Assembly (NCBI RefSeq): GCF_024362695.1
Contig: NC_065422.1
Coordinates: 11,965,534-12,029,533 of the forward strand
Origin: Pectinophora gossypiella
Lineage: Eukaryota; Arthropoda; Insecta; Lepidoptera; Gelechiidae
DNA length: 64,000 bases
Direction: 5' to 3'
This document shows, piece by piece, positions 43,483 through 53,645 of this stretch. The notes beneath the pieces were generated by a model, which saw nothing but the letters and a program-made list of their open reading frames with translations, ran no database searches and had not been told where the DNA came from. The translations under genes were made by a program, and so were the position numbers. The stretch's first letter is position 1. Every line of letters starts with the position of its first letter.

Positions 43483-43942
43483 TATATGTTACGGATAATA
43501 CCAGAAGTGCGGCTACACCTAGTTTTTGCCCTGTAAGATAAAACTAAGACACACGCTGCTGCTGCAGACGCTGTGAGTCACACTCGCTACTAGACCTGCA
43601 GTAGATCAGCAGCACCTGGCGCTCACAACCTGCAGAGGCGCGTGCCTTGCTATGCCCTACACCCCGCGCCGCTGCTGCATATGCTGTGAATCAAGTGTGA
43701 CGCGGGGCGGAAGGCTTGGCGGGACACGCATCTAAGTTTTATCCAACAGGAATTGTCTGGCCTAGTTTTAGCTGGAATGTTATCGGATAGACCTAGATTT
43801 ATTCAACAGGGAATGGCTGGACCTAGTTGTAGCCGGCATGATGAAGACTGTATTAGGTTAAACCAAGAGTAAGTGGCTACACCTAGTTCTAACCGGCTAT
43901 AATTATGTGTAGCCGCACTTCTGGTATTAGCCGTAACATATA
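43483..43942. mobile_element. 460-bp TIR element
   Basis: tatatgttacgg(a/c)taataccagaagtgcggctacac is inverted at both ends (43483-43518 and 43907-43942) with one mismatch in 36 bp. The left interior is GC-rich (gctgctgctgcagacgctgt; ccccgcgccgctgctgcata). The right half has three diverged repeats beginning (a)cctagtt(t/g)tag-like. Because the target is a TATG microsatellite, the target duplication cannot be defined. Non-coding. Confidence 0.8.
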
Positions 43943-44676
43943 TGTAATTAAATATTACTGAAACAGCGAGTGTTGTTCACTTCCTCTAGTCAAGAACCCT
44001 TCCATCGCAAGTTCATCTCTACCCCTCTTCTGTGTCTAAATTTACCACCAACTACAACCTCAAACCCACCGCGACAAACTTATGGATTTTCTCATAGTAC
44101 AATGTCTTCGGTCTGTAAGCAAATTAGACCGAACTATTAATAACTTAGAATCATCTTAATCCAAACTCCCTTATCGCCAATTTAGTAATATTTATCTAAC
44201 ATCACGAAGACAAACGTCACAAATTAATCCTGGCCTACTTCGCTACCAGTTTACAAAGATCTCTGACATCCAAAGTTATTGCATACTTACCATATAAACA
44301 CCAGTAGTATATTGTTAAACAGTTTGTAAACAGTTGCTAAACATTGATAATAAGAAGAAACTTACGATAATATTTAAATTTAAGAGAGTTCATCAGGGAA
44401 ACAACCAATCAGGTAGAAGTTGATTTTATTTAATTTTCCTCTATACTAGTCAATCCATGAAATACCAGTCGTGCGGACGCTATTGCCGCTCCCGTATTGG
44501 ATTTTTCATCCATACAAGACATTTCCACAGAAACAAGATGTAAAGGCTTTTGACGATGAGACAATCCATGATGAAAAATACAAAGGACTGCTATATTGCT
44601 CTATAGCAACTTCCAGACAACCAGTAACGTCATATTTACAATCAACGCACTAACACATAAGTAATATATAGACTTA
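43943..44676. other. no gene recognised
   Basis: No motif. A 60-codon frame at 44471-44653 is unsupported. Confidence 0.35.
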
Positions 44677-44679
44677 TTA

Positions 44680-44740
44680 ATCTCTAGTGTGGGTTGTGCG
44701 GTCAATAATGGGCCCCATCAACCATGGTGTCAGGATTCCC
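44680..44740 (-). repeat. SINE-A tail fragment
   Basis: ctctagtgtgggttgtgcgg, ccccatcaaccatggtgtca. Confidence 0.55.
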
Positions 44741-44805
44741 AGACGTGGAGCACTCTTAACCACTGTCAAAGAGTAGGTACTGTTTTATGGCACGTACAGT
44801 ACATT

Positions 44806-44888
44806 ACACACACACACACACACACACACACGCACGCACGCACGCACGCACGCACGCACACACGCACGCACGCACGCACGCCGCACGC
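44806..44888. repeat. (CA)n/(CGCA)n microsatellite
   Basis: About 25 bp of ca repeats followed by cgca repeats with two interruptions. An 84-codon frame across it is repeat-driven. Confidence 0.95.
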
Positions 44889-44974
44889 AGCGTTTGAGAT
44901 GTGGTGTTGGCGAAGGATGGAGAGTACCTATAAGCTGGACTGAAATGGTTTCAAATGAAAAAGTGCTGCAAAGA

Positions 44975-45249
44975 GTAGAAAAAAAAAACCATAATAAAGA
45001 CTATAGAGAACCGGAGAGGAAATATAATTGGCCGCCTGATACGACACGATTCGTTTATAAAAAATAACATAGAAGGAAAAATTTAAGGAAAGAGAGGAAA
45101 GGGTAGACCTAGGAGAACATTTATGTGAAACAAATTAAAGAAAAATTGCAGATCGTGTCGTATCAGGAGGTGAAGGATTTGGCAGGAAGAAGAGAGGAAT
45201 GGCAATTACTCCACCGAAAAGAGCGCAGCTCTTAAATAAAAAGAGAGAC
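44975..45249 (+). pseudogene. RTE-like LINE RT C-terminus, second copy
   Basis: Across two frames: NIIGRLIRHDSFIKNNIEGK, stop, GKRGKGRPRRTFM, then frameshift to VKQIKEKLQIVSYQEVKDL, AGRREEWQLLHRKERSS-stop. Same family as 13851-14100 (compare GKRGRGRPRRAYMEQIKEK and VSYREVKEL). One stop and one frameshift. Nucleotides 45205-45249, covering the last codons, the stop and aaataaaaagagagac, are shared with SINE-D at 54437-54485. Confidence 0.85.
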
Positions 45250-45284
45250 AGTACATTGATTGGCCGGCGAGTATGCATGAAAAC

Positions 45285-45565
45285 TTTGATGAGGGTGGAA
45301 GAAACGAAAGTGGTATATCAGGATCTGCAATTTAGGAGAGCATGAATATGCTGTTGGGGATATAGCTGATTTATAGATATTTTAGATGATCTTTTTATAC
45401 AGTACAATACTTCCTCTTACTGCTCTTATACGGTACAACTATTTAGTTTATTACTGATACACGTATGCTTTCTACGAGGGCTGTCTCACACTACAATCGT
45501 AGTTATCGGAATTCCATGGTCTCTGCCTACCCGAACGAGAAATAGGCGTGATCTTATCTATATGT
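45285..45565 (+). repeat. LINE 3' tail (EEAR family) split by an insertion
   Basis: 45285-45325 (gatgagggtggaagaaacga, gtatatcaggatc) resumes at 45496 (atcgtagttatcggaattcc, atggtctctgcctaccc, aggcgtgatcttat). 45326-45495 is foreign AT-rich DNA. The overlap atc at the joint could be a 3-bp target duplication. The insert shows no TIR. Confidence 0.6.
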
Positions 45566-45781
45566 GTAGTAAATATTGATACTCCAAATACTTTGCAAAA
45601 CTCTCTATCTGCATCTTAAATCAGTCGCAGTCCCCGAACCATTTGGCACGTAACAAACAGGAAACCGAGCAACTCCTAATTAATTGTCGCAAACTTCGAC
45701 TGCTTCTTGTAATAAAATCTAAAGCGTAGTTTGTAGTTCCTAATAATTGCACGTCTAATATTAATTATTGTCTGCAGACTT

Positions 45782-46062
45782 GAGGTGGAGTATCAACCTC
45801 ATCAACTCTGGTGGCAGGGTTACTATTGAGCCGCCAAAGGCCCCTGACATGGCTCATAATAACGACTACTTACTTACATCAGTAAGTAGTAACCGGGACC
45901 AACGGCTTAACGTGCCTTCCGAAGCAGTGCCTTGATCAGCCAGTAATGTCCTAACCAAACTAGGGACCACAAAGTAATTTTTGTGATATGTTCCCACCGG
46001 GAATCGAACCCGGGATTCCCGGATCGTGTCCAGCGCTCAACCGCTGGACCACGGAGGTCGTT
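45782..46062 (-). repeat. SINE-A, near full length
   Basis: The head complement holds tggtccagcggttgagcg (A box) and cccgggttcgattccc (B box), both near consensus. Body blocks: gcccctgacatggctcat-type, cagtaagtagtaaccgggac, caacggcttaacgtgccttc, ccaaactagggaccacaaag. The tail lacks the usual tcttctt. No clean target duplication seen. Confidence 0.85.
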
Positions 46063-46084
46063 AAATCGTTGGAGGTTATTTAGT

Positions 46085-46350
46085 TTTAACTTTTCATACT
46101 TACGCCCATAGGTATTGTTGGGGCTTACTCCACTACGCTACTTCGGTACCTTTCCTGGTTTGTCGGCCTGTTTAGATAACATCTTCTTATCTTTTCTAGC
46201 ATATTTGATCCCATTTTGAGCAAAGGCGTCCCCTTAGTTTTCCGCTCCTCTCACCATTGCGCGATTATCTCGGTCAATTTTCCCGATAAGCATTGAGGGC
46301 GTCACGCCATCTTTTACACGAACTGCCTCGACTTCTGTACTCGCTTTGTC
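46085..46350 (-). pseudogene. LINE RT C-terminal remnant
   Basis: Minus strand: MGTRRNSLRQSEYRSRGSSC, KRWRDALNAYREN, stop, PR then GKLRGRLCSKWDQIC. The order (K)RW-R-D-x-L-x-A-Y ... W resembles the C-terminus at 42537-42745. At least two stops; 3' UTR into 46085. Confidence 0.6.
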
Positions 46351-46866
46351 GCAATGAGTTACGACGTGTGCCCATCACTCCGGATGGATAAAATAACATA
46401 TCATATACTACTATTAAACAGAACCGAGGGACCAGTGGAGTTATTATATACAAATTATGCATTGACAGAGTACATAGTTAGGGTTAGAACAAATGTGGAA
46501 ATATTACTACGCTTACAGCTATGCGTACCAGACAGGTATATAATTATGGAGAATACGGCGCCCGCGCCTATTGGCAGTACCGACGGCCCGCACCAACCTT
46601 CTGTCAAAAGACCCATCCGTTCGGACTTTGCGCACAGTAAATGAGATAGCCGAGAGAGTGGATGAGCCGAATGAGCAATGACTATAATCTGTTATACTTA
46701 ATTAAGGAAATCGTATGTTGTACTGGTAAAACATAATTAATTAATAAATATAAATAATATGTGTAAATAAGTCCCCAACTCTGTCGCAAAAGGTTAGCCT
46801 GTAAAGGTAGTTGTTGTCAGTGAATTCAATATATAAATAAAAAAAAATGAATAAAAATGAAACAGA
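46351..46866. other. no gene recognised
   Basis: A 96-codon frame at 46354-46644 overlaps the upstream end of the RT remnant on the other strand and has no domain I recognise. Confidence 0.35.
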
Positions 46867-46867
46867 G

Positions 46868-46955
46868 GGGCCTTTGGCGGCTCAATAATAACTCTGACAC
46901 CAGGGTTGAAGAGGTATTCCACCTCACAACTCACACGATAAAAAGAAAATTAAAC
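46868..46955 (+). repeat. SINE-A tail
   Basis: ggggcctttggcggctcaat, aactctgacaccagggttga, ttccacctcacaactcacac, gataaaaagaaaatt. Confidence 0.75.
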
Positions 46956-47049
46956 AGAACGACCAGTTCAGTATCTACAATTATTGATTATAATTCAATA
47001 AGATTACATTTTACAATCGTCTCAATGCGCGGTAAGAATTAATCTGTCA

Positions 47050-47140
47050 AAATACGTAGCTGGTGTTGTGACGTTCAATAGCATAGTGATGTATCGGTCG
47101 ATATTAGGTCGATCGATTCGTTTCTATCTAACACTACTTA
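47050..47140 (+). repeat. repeat I fragment
   Basis: gtgttgtgacgttcaatagc, atagtgatgtatcggtcgat, attaggtcgatcgattcgtt, tctatctaacac. Stops inside the left hairpin arm of the copy at 24225-24382. Confidence 0.65.
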
Positions 47141-47274
47141 TTAAATTTCCAGGCACAACAAATATTTTTTTGTTACTACATTCATTTTGTTCCTTTCTTA
47201 GAAACACAATTCTGGGAATTCTGAGTGGAATCAGAAAACTCTATTAACACGAATTGAAACGACCCCATACTTTA

Positions 47275-47617
47275 AACATAAAACATAAGCAGCCTATATA
47301 CATCCCACTGCTGGGCACAGGCCTCCCCTCATTCAACCGGAGGGGGTACGGAGCATACTCCACCACGCTGCTACAATGCGGGTTGGTGGAGGTGTTTTTA
47401 CGGCTAATAGCCGGGACCAACGGCTTAACGTGCCCTCCGAAGCACGGAATCATCTTACATTTTCAGACAATCAGGTGATTCAAACCCGAAAAGTCCTTAC
47501 CAAACAAAGGACAATCTCACAAAGTGATTTCGACAATGTCCCCATTGGGGATCGAACCCGGACCTCCAGATTGTGAGCTTAACGCTCTAACCACTCGACC
47601 ACGGAGGTTGTTGTGCT
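47275..47617 (-). mobile_element. SINE-B, full length with target duplication
   Basis: Flanked by gacccc(a/g)tacttta at 47261-47274 and 47618-47631 (13 of 14 identical). The minus-strand head has tggtcgagtggttagagcg (A box) and ccgggttcgatcccc (B box) close to pol III consensus. Body: tcctttgtttggtaaggact-type, ccgtgcttcggagggcacgt, aaaacacctccaccaacccg, and the tail gtgcccagcagtgggatgta, ggctgcttatg. SINEs are transcribed by pol III and copied by a partner LINE. The one-base difference between duplications shows some age. Confidence 0.9.
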
Positions 47618-47761
47618 GACCCCGTACTTTACGATTCATAAAGTCATAAAAACAGTACAACGGGTAAAGTTGGAAACATCATAATCAAACAAAACATGTA
47701 TGTCCATCTTTTGAAAACAGTCCCATTATGTTCGGTGTACTCACAGGAAGGATGTCATTAA

Positions 47762-47863
47762 CACTTTCAAGGACAGAACGTCTACGGACGTTCCGAGTCC
47801 GAGGTGTCATCATAGTACCTATTATGAACCATCAATGACCCATGGTCTCTGTCCGTGAAAGGG
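47762..47863. mobile_element. 102-bp TTAA mini-element, copy 2
   Basis: TTAA at 47758-47761 and 47864-47867. Reverse orientation to 6428-6521: cactttcaaggacagaacg, acggacgttccgagtccgag, attatgaaccatcaatgacc, tggtctctgtccgtgaaagg. About 90 % alike, with an 8-bp length difference in the middle. Confidence 0.8.
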
Positions 47864-48159
47864 TTAAAAAGTTTTCCGTCCCATTGCTTATTTGTGGAGC
47901 AAAGCTGAAGTTTCAGTAATTTGTCTCCGGGATCTTCAGACATTTTTGTGGATCATAAGGTTGAACCTAATGTTTATTTATTTATTTAATAGTTTATTTG
48001 ACACAGAACAGGATAAAAAACAATTAGACTAACACAAGACAGACAAACGGCTTAGCTTATTTCTAGTAGAAATATCTTTCAGCAGACCGGGAAACTAAAT
48101 ATTTATATATTACATACATACACATAATAATAATAATGGCAAAATCTTGACACACTTAT

Positions 48160-48500
48160 CTTGCTTCCTCCACATTCATCAATTGCTTCATACACGCACG
48201 CCGGTTTAGAGTAGATCGTACTAAACCTTTTCTAAGGCCATCTCCAATTTGGTCAATGTAAGGCCTTCTAGGTCTTTCTCTGCCAGCCTTACCGTCAACT
48301 TTAGCTTTATATACCGCGTTCGCAATTCTATTATCCTACATCCGCTCTACGTGTCCAAACCAACCTAACTTTCCCTTCTCAATCTTAGTCATTATATCGT
48401 TTTTTACACCACATCTCTGTCTTATTACACTGTTTCTCACTCTATCACTCAACTTAACACCGCAGATGCCATACCCAACATTCACTACTTCAGCGTAGGG
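48160..48500 (-). pseudogene. LINE RT C-terminal region (EEAR family)
   Basis: Minus strand, one frame: VVNVGYGICGVKLSDRVRNS, VIRQRCGVKNDIMTKIEKG, KLGWFGHVERM, TAG at 48336-48338, DNRIANAVYKAKVDGKAGRE, RPRRPYIDQIGDGLRKGLVR, STLNRRACMKQLMNVEEA. A single stop in about 113 codons. GWFGHVERM followed by G-x-x-RPRR is typical of a non-LTR RT thumb/C-terminus. The 3' tails at 43380, 52395 and 60140 are from the same family. 5' truncated. Confidence 0.85.
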
Positions 48501-49496
48501 ACAAGTACTGCTCGACCTATTAAAAATAATTTACTATATTATACATAGTGTTTTACCAACAAACGCATAATATTATTACGGGAAATTATATCGCAGAACA
48601 TGCCACTGAATCCCCGTGTAAGACTAAGCTATTTTCCAGATAATATTGTTCAAACTTCATATCTTTTATGCTTGTGACGGTTTCATAAAAACTTCACTTA
48701 TCGCTGCTCCGTAAAGGGTATCAACTAATTAATTGTCGGGGAGACTCGTGGCTCTAAAGTAGGGCTATAAAAATAGCATGGAGAGTTATTTTAAAGACCA
48801 TTTTTAATGATAAATAAATATATATAAATTTGATTTACGTTCCATAGAAACACTAGCTACTTTTTTTGCTGGAATCGCGATGTGCTACATTTGGGTACCT
48901 ACCAGTCTTCAGTAGGGATAAAGAGGAAGAACAATTGAATGCTAACAAGCAACAAATTATCACGAACGATGATAATCACGTTGAATAAATGATTCTGATT
49001 CAATTGAAGATTGATTGATTGAATGATAAAGATTGAAGGGAAGACAATCATCCTGTCTTGTAGAGAAACTTGATTGTCTTTGGATAGACACATTTGGAAA
49101 ATAGTTCGTCTAAAAGGGCGTTGCTTTGAGGTTAAAAAAATATCGATGAACTTTATAGTGAAAGCCCCGATGCTAGATAAAATGTATCACATATTGTTAG
49201 TCTAAAAGGAAAGCAAATTTCCTGGCTCCAAAGTAAACGTGGGTAGTAAAACAGACAAGCGGGCGAACTTAGTACACGTATTTCATCCCGCCTTAGGAAC
49301 CCACTCGAGGTCTAGTTTTAGTTCCAAACTGTGGTTTTAAAATTGCTCACAGCCTTTAGTTTATAGTCGATCGACGGCATCTCTTCGTAACATATTATCT
49401 TAATATAGTTAGTAAGTACTTAATATAATTGTCGAAATGTACTTAAGTAGGTATTGAAATTATGGCATCAGTCTTATTATATAAAATATATGGGTG
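48501..49496. other. no gene recognised
   Basis: AT-rich. tattgattgattgaatgat near 49010 is a small gattgatt repeat. Confidence 0.35.
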
Positions 49497-49596
49497 ATCA
49501 AAGACAACTTGCAGCCACTGTAACCACTGCCACTGCCACTGTTGTGGCTCTGCCCACCCCATTAGGGATTACGGGCGTGAGTTTATGTATGTATGT
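49497..49596 (+). repeat. LINE family C 3' end with internal triplication
   Basis: gatcaaagacaacttgcagc, then actgtaaccactgccactgc, cactgttgtggctctgccca, ccccattagggattacgggc, gtgagtttatgtatgtatgt. The small cactg(c) triplication is absent from the other copies. Confidence 0.75.
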
Positions 49597-50010
49597 ATAT
49601 GGGTGATATTTTTAAAGTGCCTGTACACGTAATTTACGTACTTAACATTCTTTGCAACATAAGCAAGCCTAAAAGAATATGGTAAGACGACCTAGCAAAA
49701 CATTTACCTGGAAAGGGAACTGTGGAACTAGATAAGGGAGGACAAGAACACTGTAAAAAGCAAAAAAAGTTGAATGTCTTTTTACGAAATTTTAATTAAT
49801 ATTTTTTTTCATATTAATATTTTTAATTTTTTATTAATATTTTTTTATAGTTCTCGAACTCGAATGACTGGCTAGCGAGGTTTTAGTCTATACCTAATTA
49901 TCGTTTATAGCAAAAGCCTAGCCCATTTTTAAAACAGCTTGGAATGTTATAAATCATTCTTAACGTAGCTGGTCAAGCATCAAAAGTGAATAAAGTTGAC
50001 GCAAAATTTG
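49597..50010. other. no gene recognised
   Basis: AT-rich, with a ttattaatatttttt repeat near 49800-49850. Confidence 0.35.
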
Positions 50011-50142
50011 ATGTCAACTGAACGAAGCGAGAGAATCTTCATCGGAACTGAGCGAAGCGACAAGAATCAGATCGAAGTTGAACGAAGCGGTGAGAATTCG
50101 ATTGTAGCTGACCCGATGCGGGGTAGTTACTTAATATTCTGA
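50011..50142 (+). CDS. 43-residue frame built on a 30-bp tandem repeat
   Basis: 50016-50126 holds 3.7 copies of a 30-bp unit, each starting aactga(a/g)cgaagcg or close to it. Because the unit is a multiple of three, the frame from ATG 50011 stays open: MS, then TERSERIFIG, TERSDKNQIE, VERSGENSIV, ADPMRGSYLIF-stop. Conserved (T/V)ERS core, charged. It could be part of a low-complexity region of a larger retroelement protein, or a minisatellite with no product. Neighbours are unannotated AT-rich DNA. Confidence 0.25.
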   Translation: MSTERSERIFIGTERSDKNQIEVERSGENSIVADPMRGSYLIF

Positions 50143-50540
50143 AGAGGGAATAACTGTCACGATGATTTAAATCGTCAAATGATAGGCTTTTCTAAAGTCC
50201 TATCGAATTCCGCCTTAATACGGTTTCATTTAAAATTTATGTTTGATTCAGTGTCAGGCCTTTATTCGCTTCACACCTAAATTATAAATAAGTAATATGG
50301 TAACAAAAAAGGTATTTTCAATAAAAAACTTTTTATGAACTTCTATCGCAATTACAATATTATTATATTATTTCTTATTTGAATGAATATAATGTAATAA
50401 CTTTCCATCCTAATAAAAAAGCTTTTATTAAGTTTTGCTGGCAATAGGCTCAAATTTAGTTTATAATATGCTAGCGACACAACTTGATTTCGTCTGAACA
50501 CATTTTTTATCCTATAGAACATAAACATACGACTACATTT
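50143..50540. other. no gene recognised
   Basis: AT-rich, no motif. Confidence 0.35.
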
Positions 50541-50542
50541 CC

Positions 50543-50635
50543 AATTGGGCAAGTCACAAGTACATCTATTGGAAGATGAACTGAGTATCCACGCTTCACC
50601 GATCTTTCTGTTAGAACAACGAAACGACGTATAAA
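50543..50635 (-). repeat. repeat W fragment
   Basis: aattgggcaagtcacaagta, ggaagatgaactgagtatcc, acgcttcaccgatctttctg, ttagaacaacg. Confidence 0.6.
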
Positions 50636-50666
50636 ACATGAATTAAAAGTTCATGTAAAACAATTA

Positions 50667-50770
50667 TCATCATCATCGTGTCGTCCAAACCGTATCCGGC
50701 GACAGCGATACGTTGTTGTGGTGGGCTCTGATGTGGCTGGCGAAACCGAACTTCGACTTGAAGATCCAGT
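50667..50770. repeat. repeat K
   Basis: atcatcatcatcgtgtcgtc, aaaccgtatccggcgacagc, gtgggctctgatgtggctgg, cgaaaccgaac. Same as the element with target duplications at 51668-51775. Confidence 0.65.
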
Positions 50771-51235
50771 CACACAGCACTGTTAGCCTGACGAATTGAG
50801 TGTGTAATTATAGGAGGCTTTCAGTCGAGTCTTACGAATTTGGCGATTTGCGTCGAGATCTTGTTAACGCTTCTATTGAAATAAATTCATGCTCTTGTGG
50901 TGCGGCGCCATTCCGGTCTAAGACGAGCACGATCCTCCCAACTAACAGGTGGTATCTCACATGCCACGAGATTGGGAAAAGAAATATAATAAACAAAATC
51001 AAATATGTATTCGAACATCTACATTGAATTCCTTGTGAATAGCGATAATTTCAGGCATATTAAGGGTGAGGACGTGACAACACATTCAAGACCAGAACTC
51101 AGTCACAGGCTGTGGGAAAACTGAGTCTCGGTATATTATTCAAGAACGTAGACAAAAGTTTATCTTAAGTTACGTTTCTTATTACAGTATTTTGGCGAAA
51201 ATATTCAAATGAACATGTTAAGAAATTACTCGGTA
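50771..51235. other. no gene recognised
   Basis: A 75-codon frame at 50800-51027 has no domain. Confidence 0.35.
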
Positions 51236-51667
51236 AACGGTAGTAGCGTCCGACCGAACTTTCGGTTGCGGTTTCGGTTTAGGCCTAGTTTCGGTTAAAA
51301 TATGAGCTTCGGCTCAGTTTCGGTTACTGAAATTAAGGCTACAACTGAAACTCAGTTAGAGGTTCCGTTCGATGTTCGGTGCCTACAAAATGACGATCGT
51401 CGGCGAAGTGTCAAATATTTTATATCGCGTTCATTCCATAACATTTTTGTTTGCACTGGTACTTTGTTGTGGTTGTATTAAAAATGCGGGTGAATACAAC
51501 AATATTTCGAATCAGGTTAGTTTTATTTTGCTATTATACAATTATTAATGAATACCCAATTTGATTTATTTATTTAATATTACAATAATCCGTAGGTTTT
51601 CGTAACAATAAAAGTTCTAAGGCAGCATCTACATATTTTAATTGTTGATTGAAATCAAAAAAGTAAC

Positions 51668-51775
51668 ATCATCATCATCATATCATCCAAGCCGTGTCCG
51701 GCGACGGCGACTCCTAAATGTCTATCACAGGTCGATGTTATGATAGGCTAATGTGGCTAGCAAAACCGAACCTTC
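51668..51775. mobile_element. repeat K insertion with 9-bp target duplication
   Basis: aaaagtaac at 51659-51667 and 51776-51784 bound 108 bp starting atcatcatcatcatatcatc and ending agcaaaaccgaaccttc. This defines the borders of repeat K; the atcatc end suggests a (GAT)n 3' tail, so the element runs on the minus strand. Confidence 0.8.
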
Positions 51776-52223
51776 AAAAGTAACATACTAAAATATAGAA
51801 GAATCATTTTGTTATTAAAATGAAAGAGTATTGTTATTTTGTGTACCTGAATATGTCAGGAAAAAGTAATTTTCTTTTGTATCTGTCATATTATTATGAC
51901 GTTATAATATTAAACGCGTAAGCCATTTATTTCAAATAAGGAAGTGATAATATGTTGTACTTAAGGACTACTTCAAATATCAGAGATTATATTATTTAAA
52001 ATGTAATTTATAAATAAAAACTGACCGATTATTATAAATCGGTATGTAAAGGAAAAAAAGTTGCGCTAATTTTAAAACCGTTAAGAGTTTTCATATTACG
52101 TAATTCGCCTTATTTCTCTATATTTAGTTCTCAAATGAGTCGGATGGTGTTTTATTTTAGCAAAAATCGTTTATACATTTAACCTTTAAGTGCTTTCTGA
52201 ATTTAGTCTGTTTACCCAAATTG

Positions 52224-52614
52224 TCAAAGGATATTGACCAAACTATGGAACTTGGTCCAAATATCCACCACTAACGAGCCCTATTTACCGCAATAGGTCA
52301 CTAAATACTGAATAATAAATACTAAACCGCAGCATTACTCAGTATTTAGTGGTATATTATGGCGTATAGGTCTCTTTGGTGGTCGACATTTGACAACTTA
52401 CATTGACCAAATTGGAGATGTCCTTAGAAAAGGTTTAATACGATCTACTTTGAACCGGCGTGCGTGTATGAAGCGATTGATGAATGTGGAGGAAGCAAGA
52501 GAAGTAAGTGTCAGGTCGAAGCAAATGGAATTCTATAGTCTCTGCTGACCCAGGTGGGAAATAGGCGTGAGTTTATGTATGTATATTTGACCATTTTTGG
52601 TCAAACTCCTTTTG
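52224..52614. mobile_element. foldback MITE interrupted by a LINE tail
   Basis: Left arm caaaggatattgaccaaact, ccaccactaacgagccctat, aggtcactaaatactgaata. Right arm complement caaaaggagtttgaccaaaa, cgaccaccaaagagacctat, accactaaatactgagtaat. Without the 190-bp insert and one duplication the element is about 195 bp. It lies wholly within the hAT-like element. Confidence 0.75.
52395..52584 (+). mobile_element. LINE 3' tail insertion, 7-bp target duplication
   Basis: atttgac at 52388-52394 and 52585-52591. Interior acttacattgaccaaattgg, gatgtccttagaaaaggttt, ccggcgtgcgtgtatgaagc, gaatgtggaggaagcaagag, ggcgtgagtttatgtatgta. Codes the last part of the EEAR-family RT (IDQIGDVLRKGL, RRACMKRLMNVEEARE). 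Confidence 0.85.
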
Positions 52615-53645
52615 ATATAATCTGTGGTTATTAATTACTAGGGTAAGATGTCTGAGTGTGCGGTTAACAAACTTAATGGTATAACTTCAATAACAATGAC
52701 CATCACTAACCCTCCTAAAGTTTACTAGAAGTACAAACTATTCAAAATTAATTAAAGATATTAAAAATGTTATTTATATCTGTCTTATTGGGCCTGCGTA
52801 CTCTTAGTTACCGCTCACAGCACATCCGTTCACATTACCTTGACAAACTAAGCAGAAGCAAAGACAAAAACGTCATTCAGTCTATATCTTTAAAAAAAAA
52901 AACCTACTGCATTAGCAAAATCATTAATTCAGTTATTTTTTCCACGAAAACATGACTAATATGGATGTTTCAGTTTCGATTTCGGCCCCTAAACCTAGTT
53001 TCGGTCGGACACTAACGGTAGAGAAGCTGAATGTTGCATGCGTGAAAATATAATCTTATCTACTTTGTGTGTATGTCTGTATTGTATTTTTTTTTGTTAC
53101 AGGGAACATTATCTGTATTTACTACAATAGTGGAGATGGTGTTCATTAGGGTGGTCCTTATTTTTCAAAGTAAAATATATCAATGGGGCACCCTCTAATT
53201 ATGTTCTCTATGATTAAATATGAACACAGTAATTATATTTGATTTTTTAAATAATATTTAGGGGTCGCGACCGACATTTTAAAATTGTAAAAATTACTAA
53301 ATCAGACTAATGTTTAAGAAAAAAATCATGAATGAATTTATAACAGAATATGAGTTTTATTTATATATATGACACGTTAATAAGCTGTCTTGTTCTTAAT
53401 TTGACCTTCCTCGCCCCCCTCGTGCCTCACATGCTCATAGGCACGCCACGCAAATCGCTCAAGTTAGTTCCGTTCCGTGTGAGAGAAGCACTAGGTCCTT
53501 CAAGTGGGCCTGATATTTTAATTTTCAAACGATTTAAAAACTACTGGAGCTAAATCGACCAAACCAACTACAAAACATTAACATCTGATCCCCATTCCAT
53601 GACATTTGTTTTCCCAAAATCAACTTAGCCAATATCAACCTCGAG

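Larger units (their letters stand above)
51244..53013. mobile_element. hAT-like element, 1.77 kb including inserts
   Basis: The 8-bp repeat aacggtag is at 51236-51243 and 53014-53021. Ends (t)agcgtccgaccgaac and ttcggtcggacact are inverted. Internal cggtttcggttt repeats occur near both ends. An 8-bp duplication with a short TIR of this kind is characteristic of hAT elements. No transposase frame remains. Carries repeat K (51668-51775) and a MITE (52224-52614) that itself contains a LINE tail. Confidence 0.8.

Noticed and set aside
45961..46062. True tRNA gene on the minus strand
   Set aside because: A and B boxes are good, but no acceptor-stem pairing or anticodon arm of correct geometry is visible, and the sequence continues into the SINE-A body.
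46354..46644. 96-codon open frame
   Set aside because: Overlaps the antisense of an RT remnant and matches no protein pattern I know.
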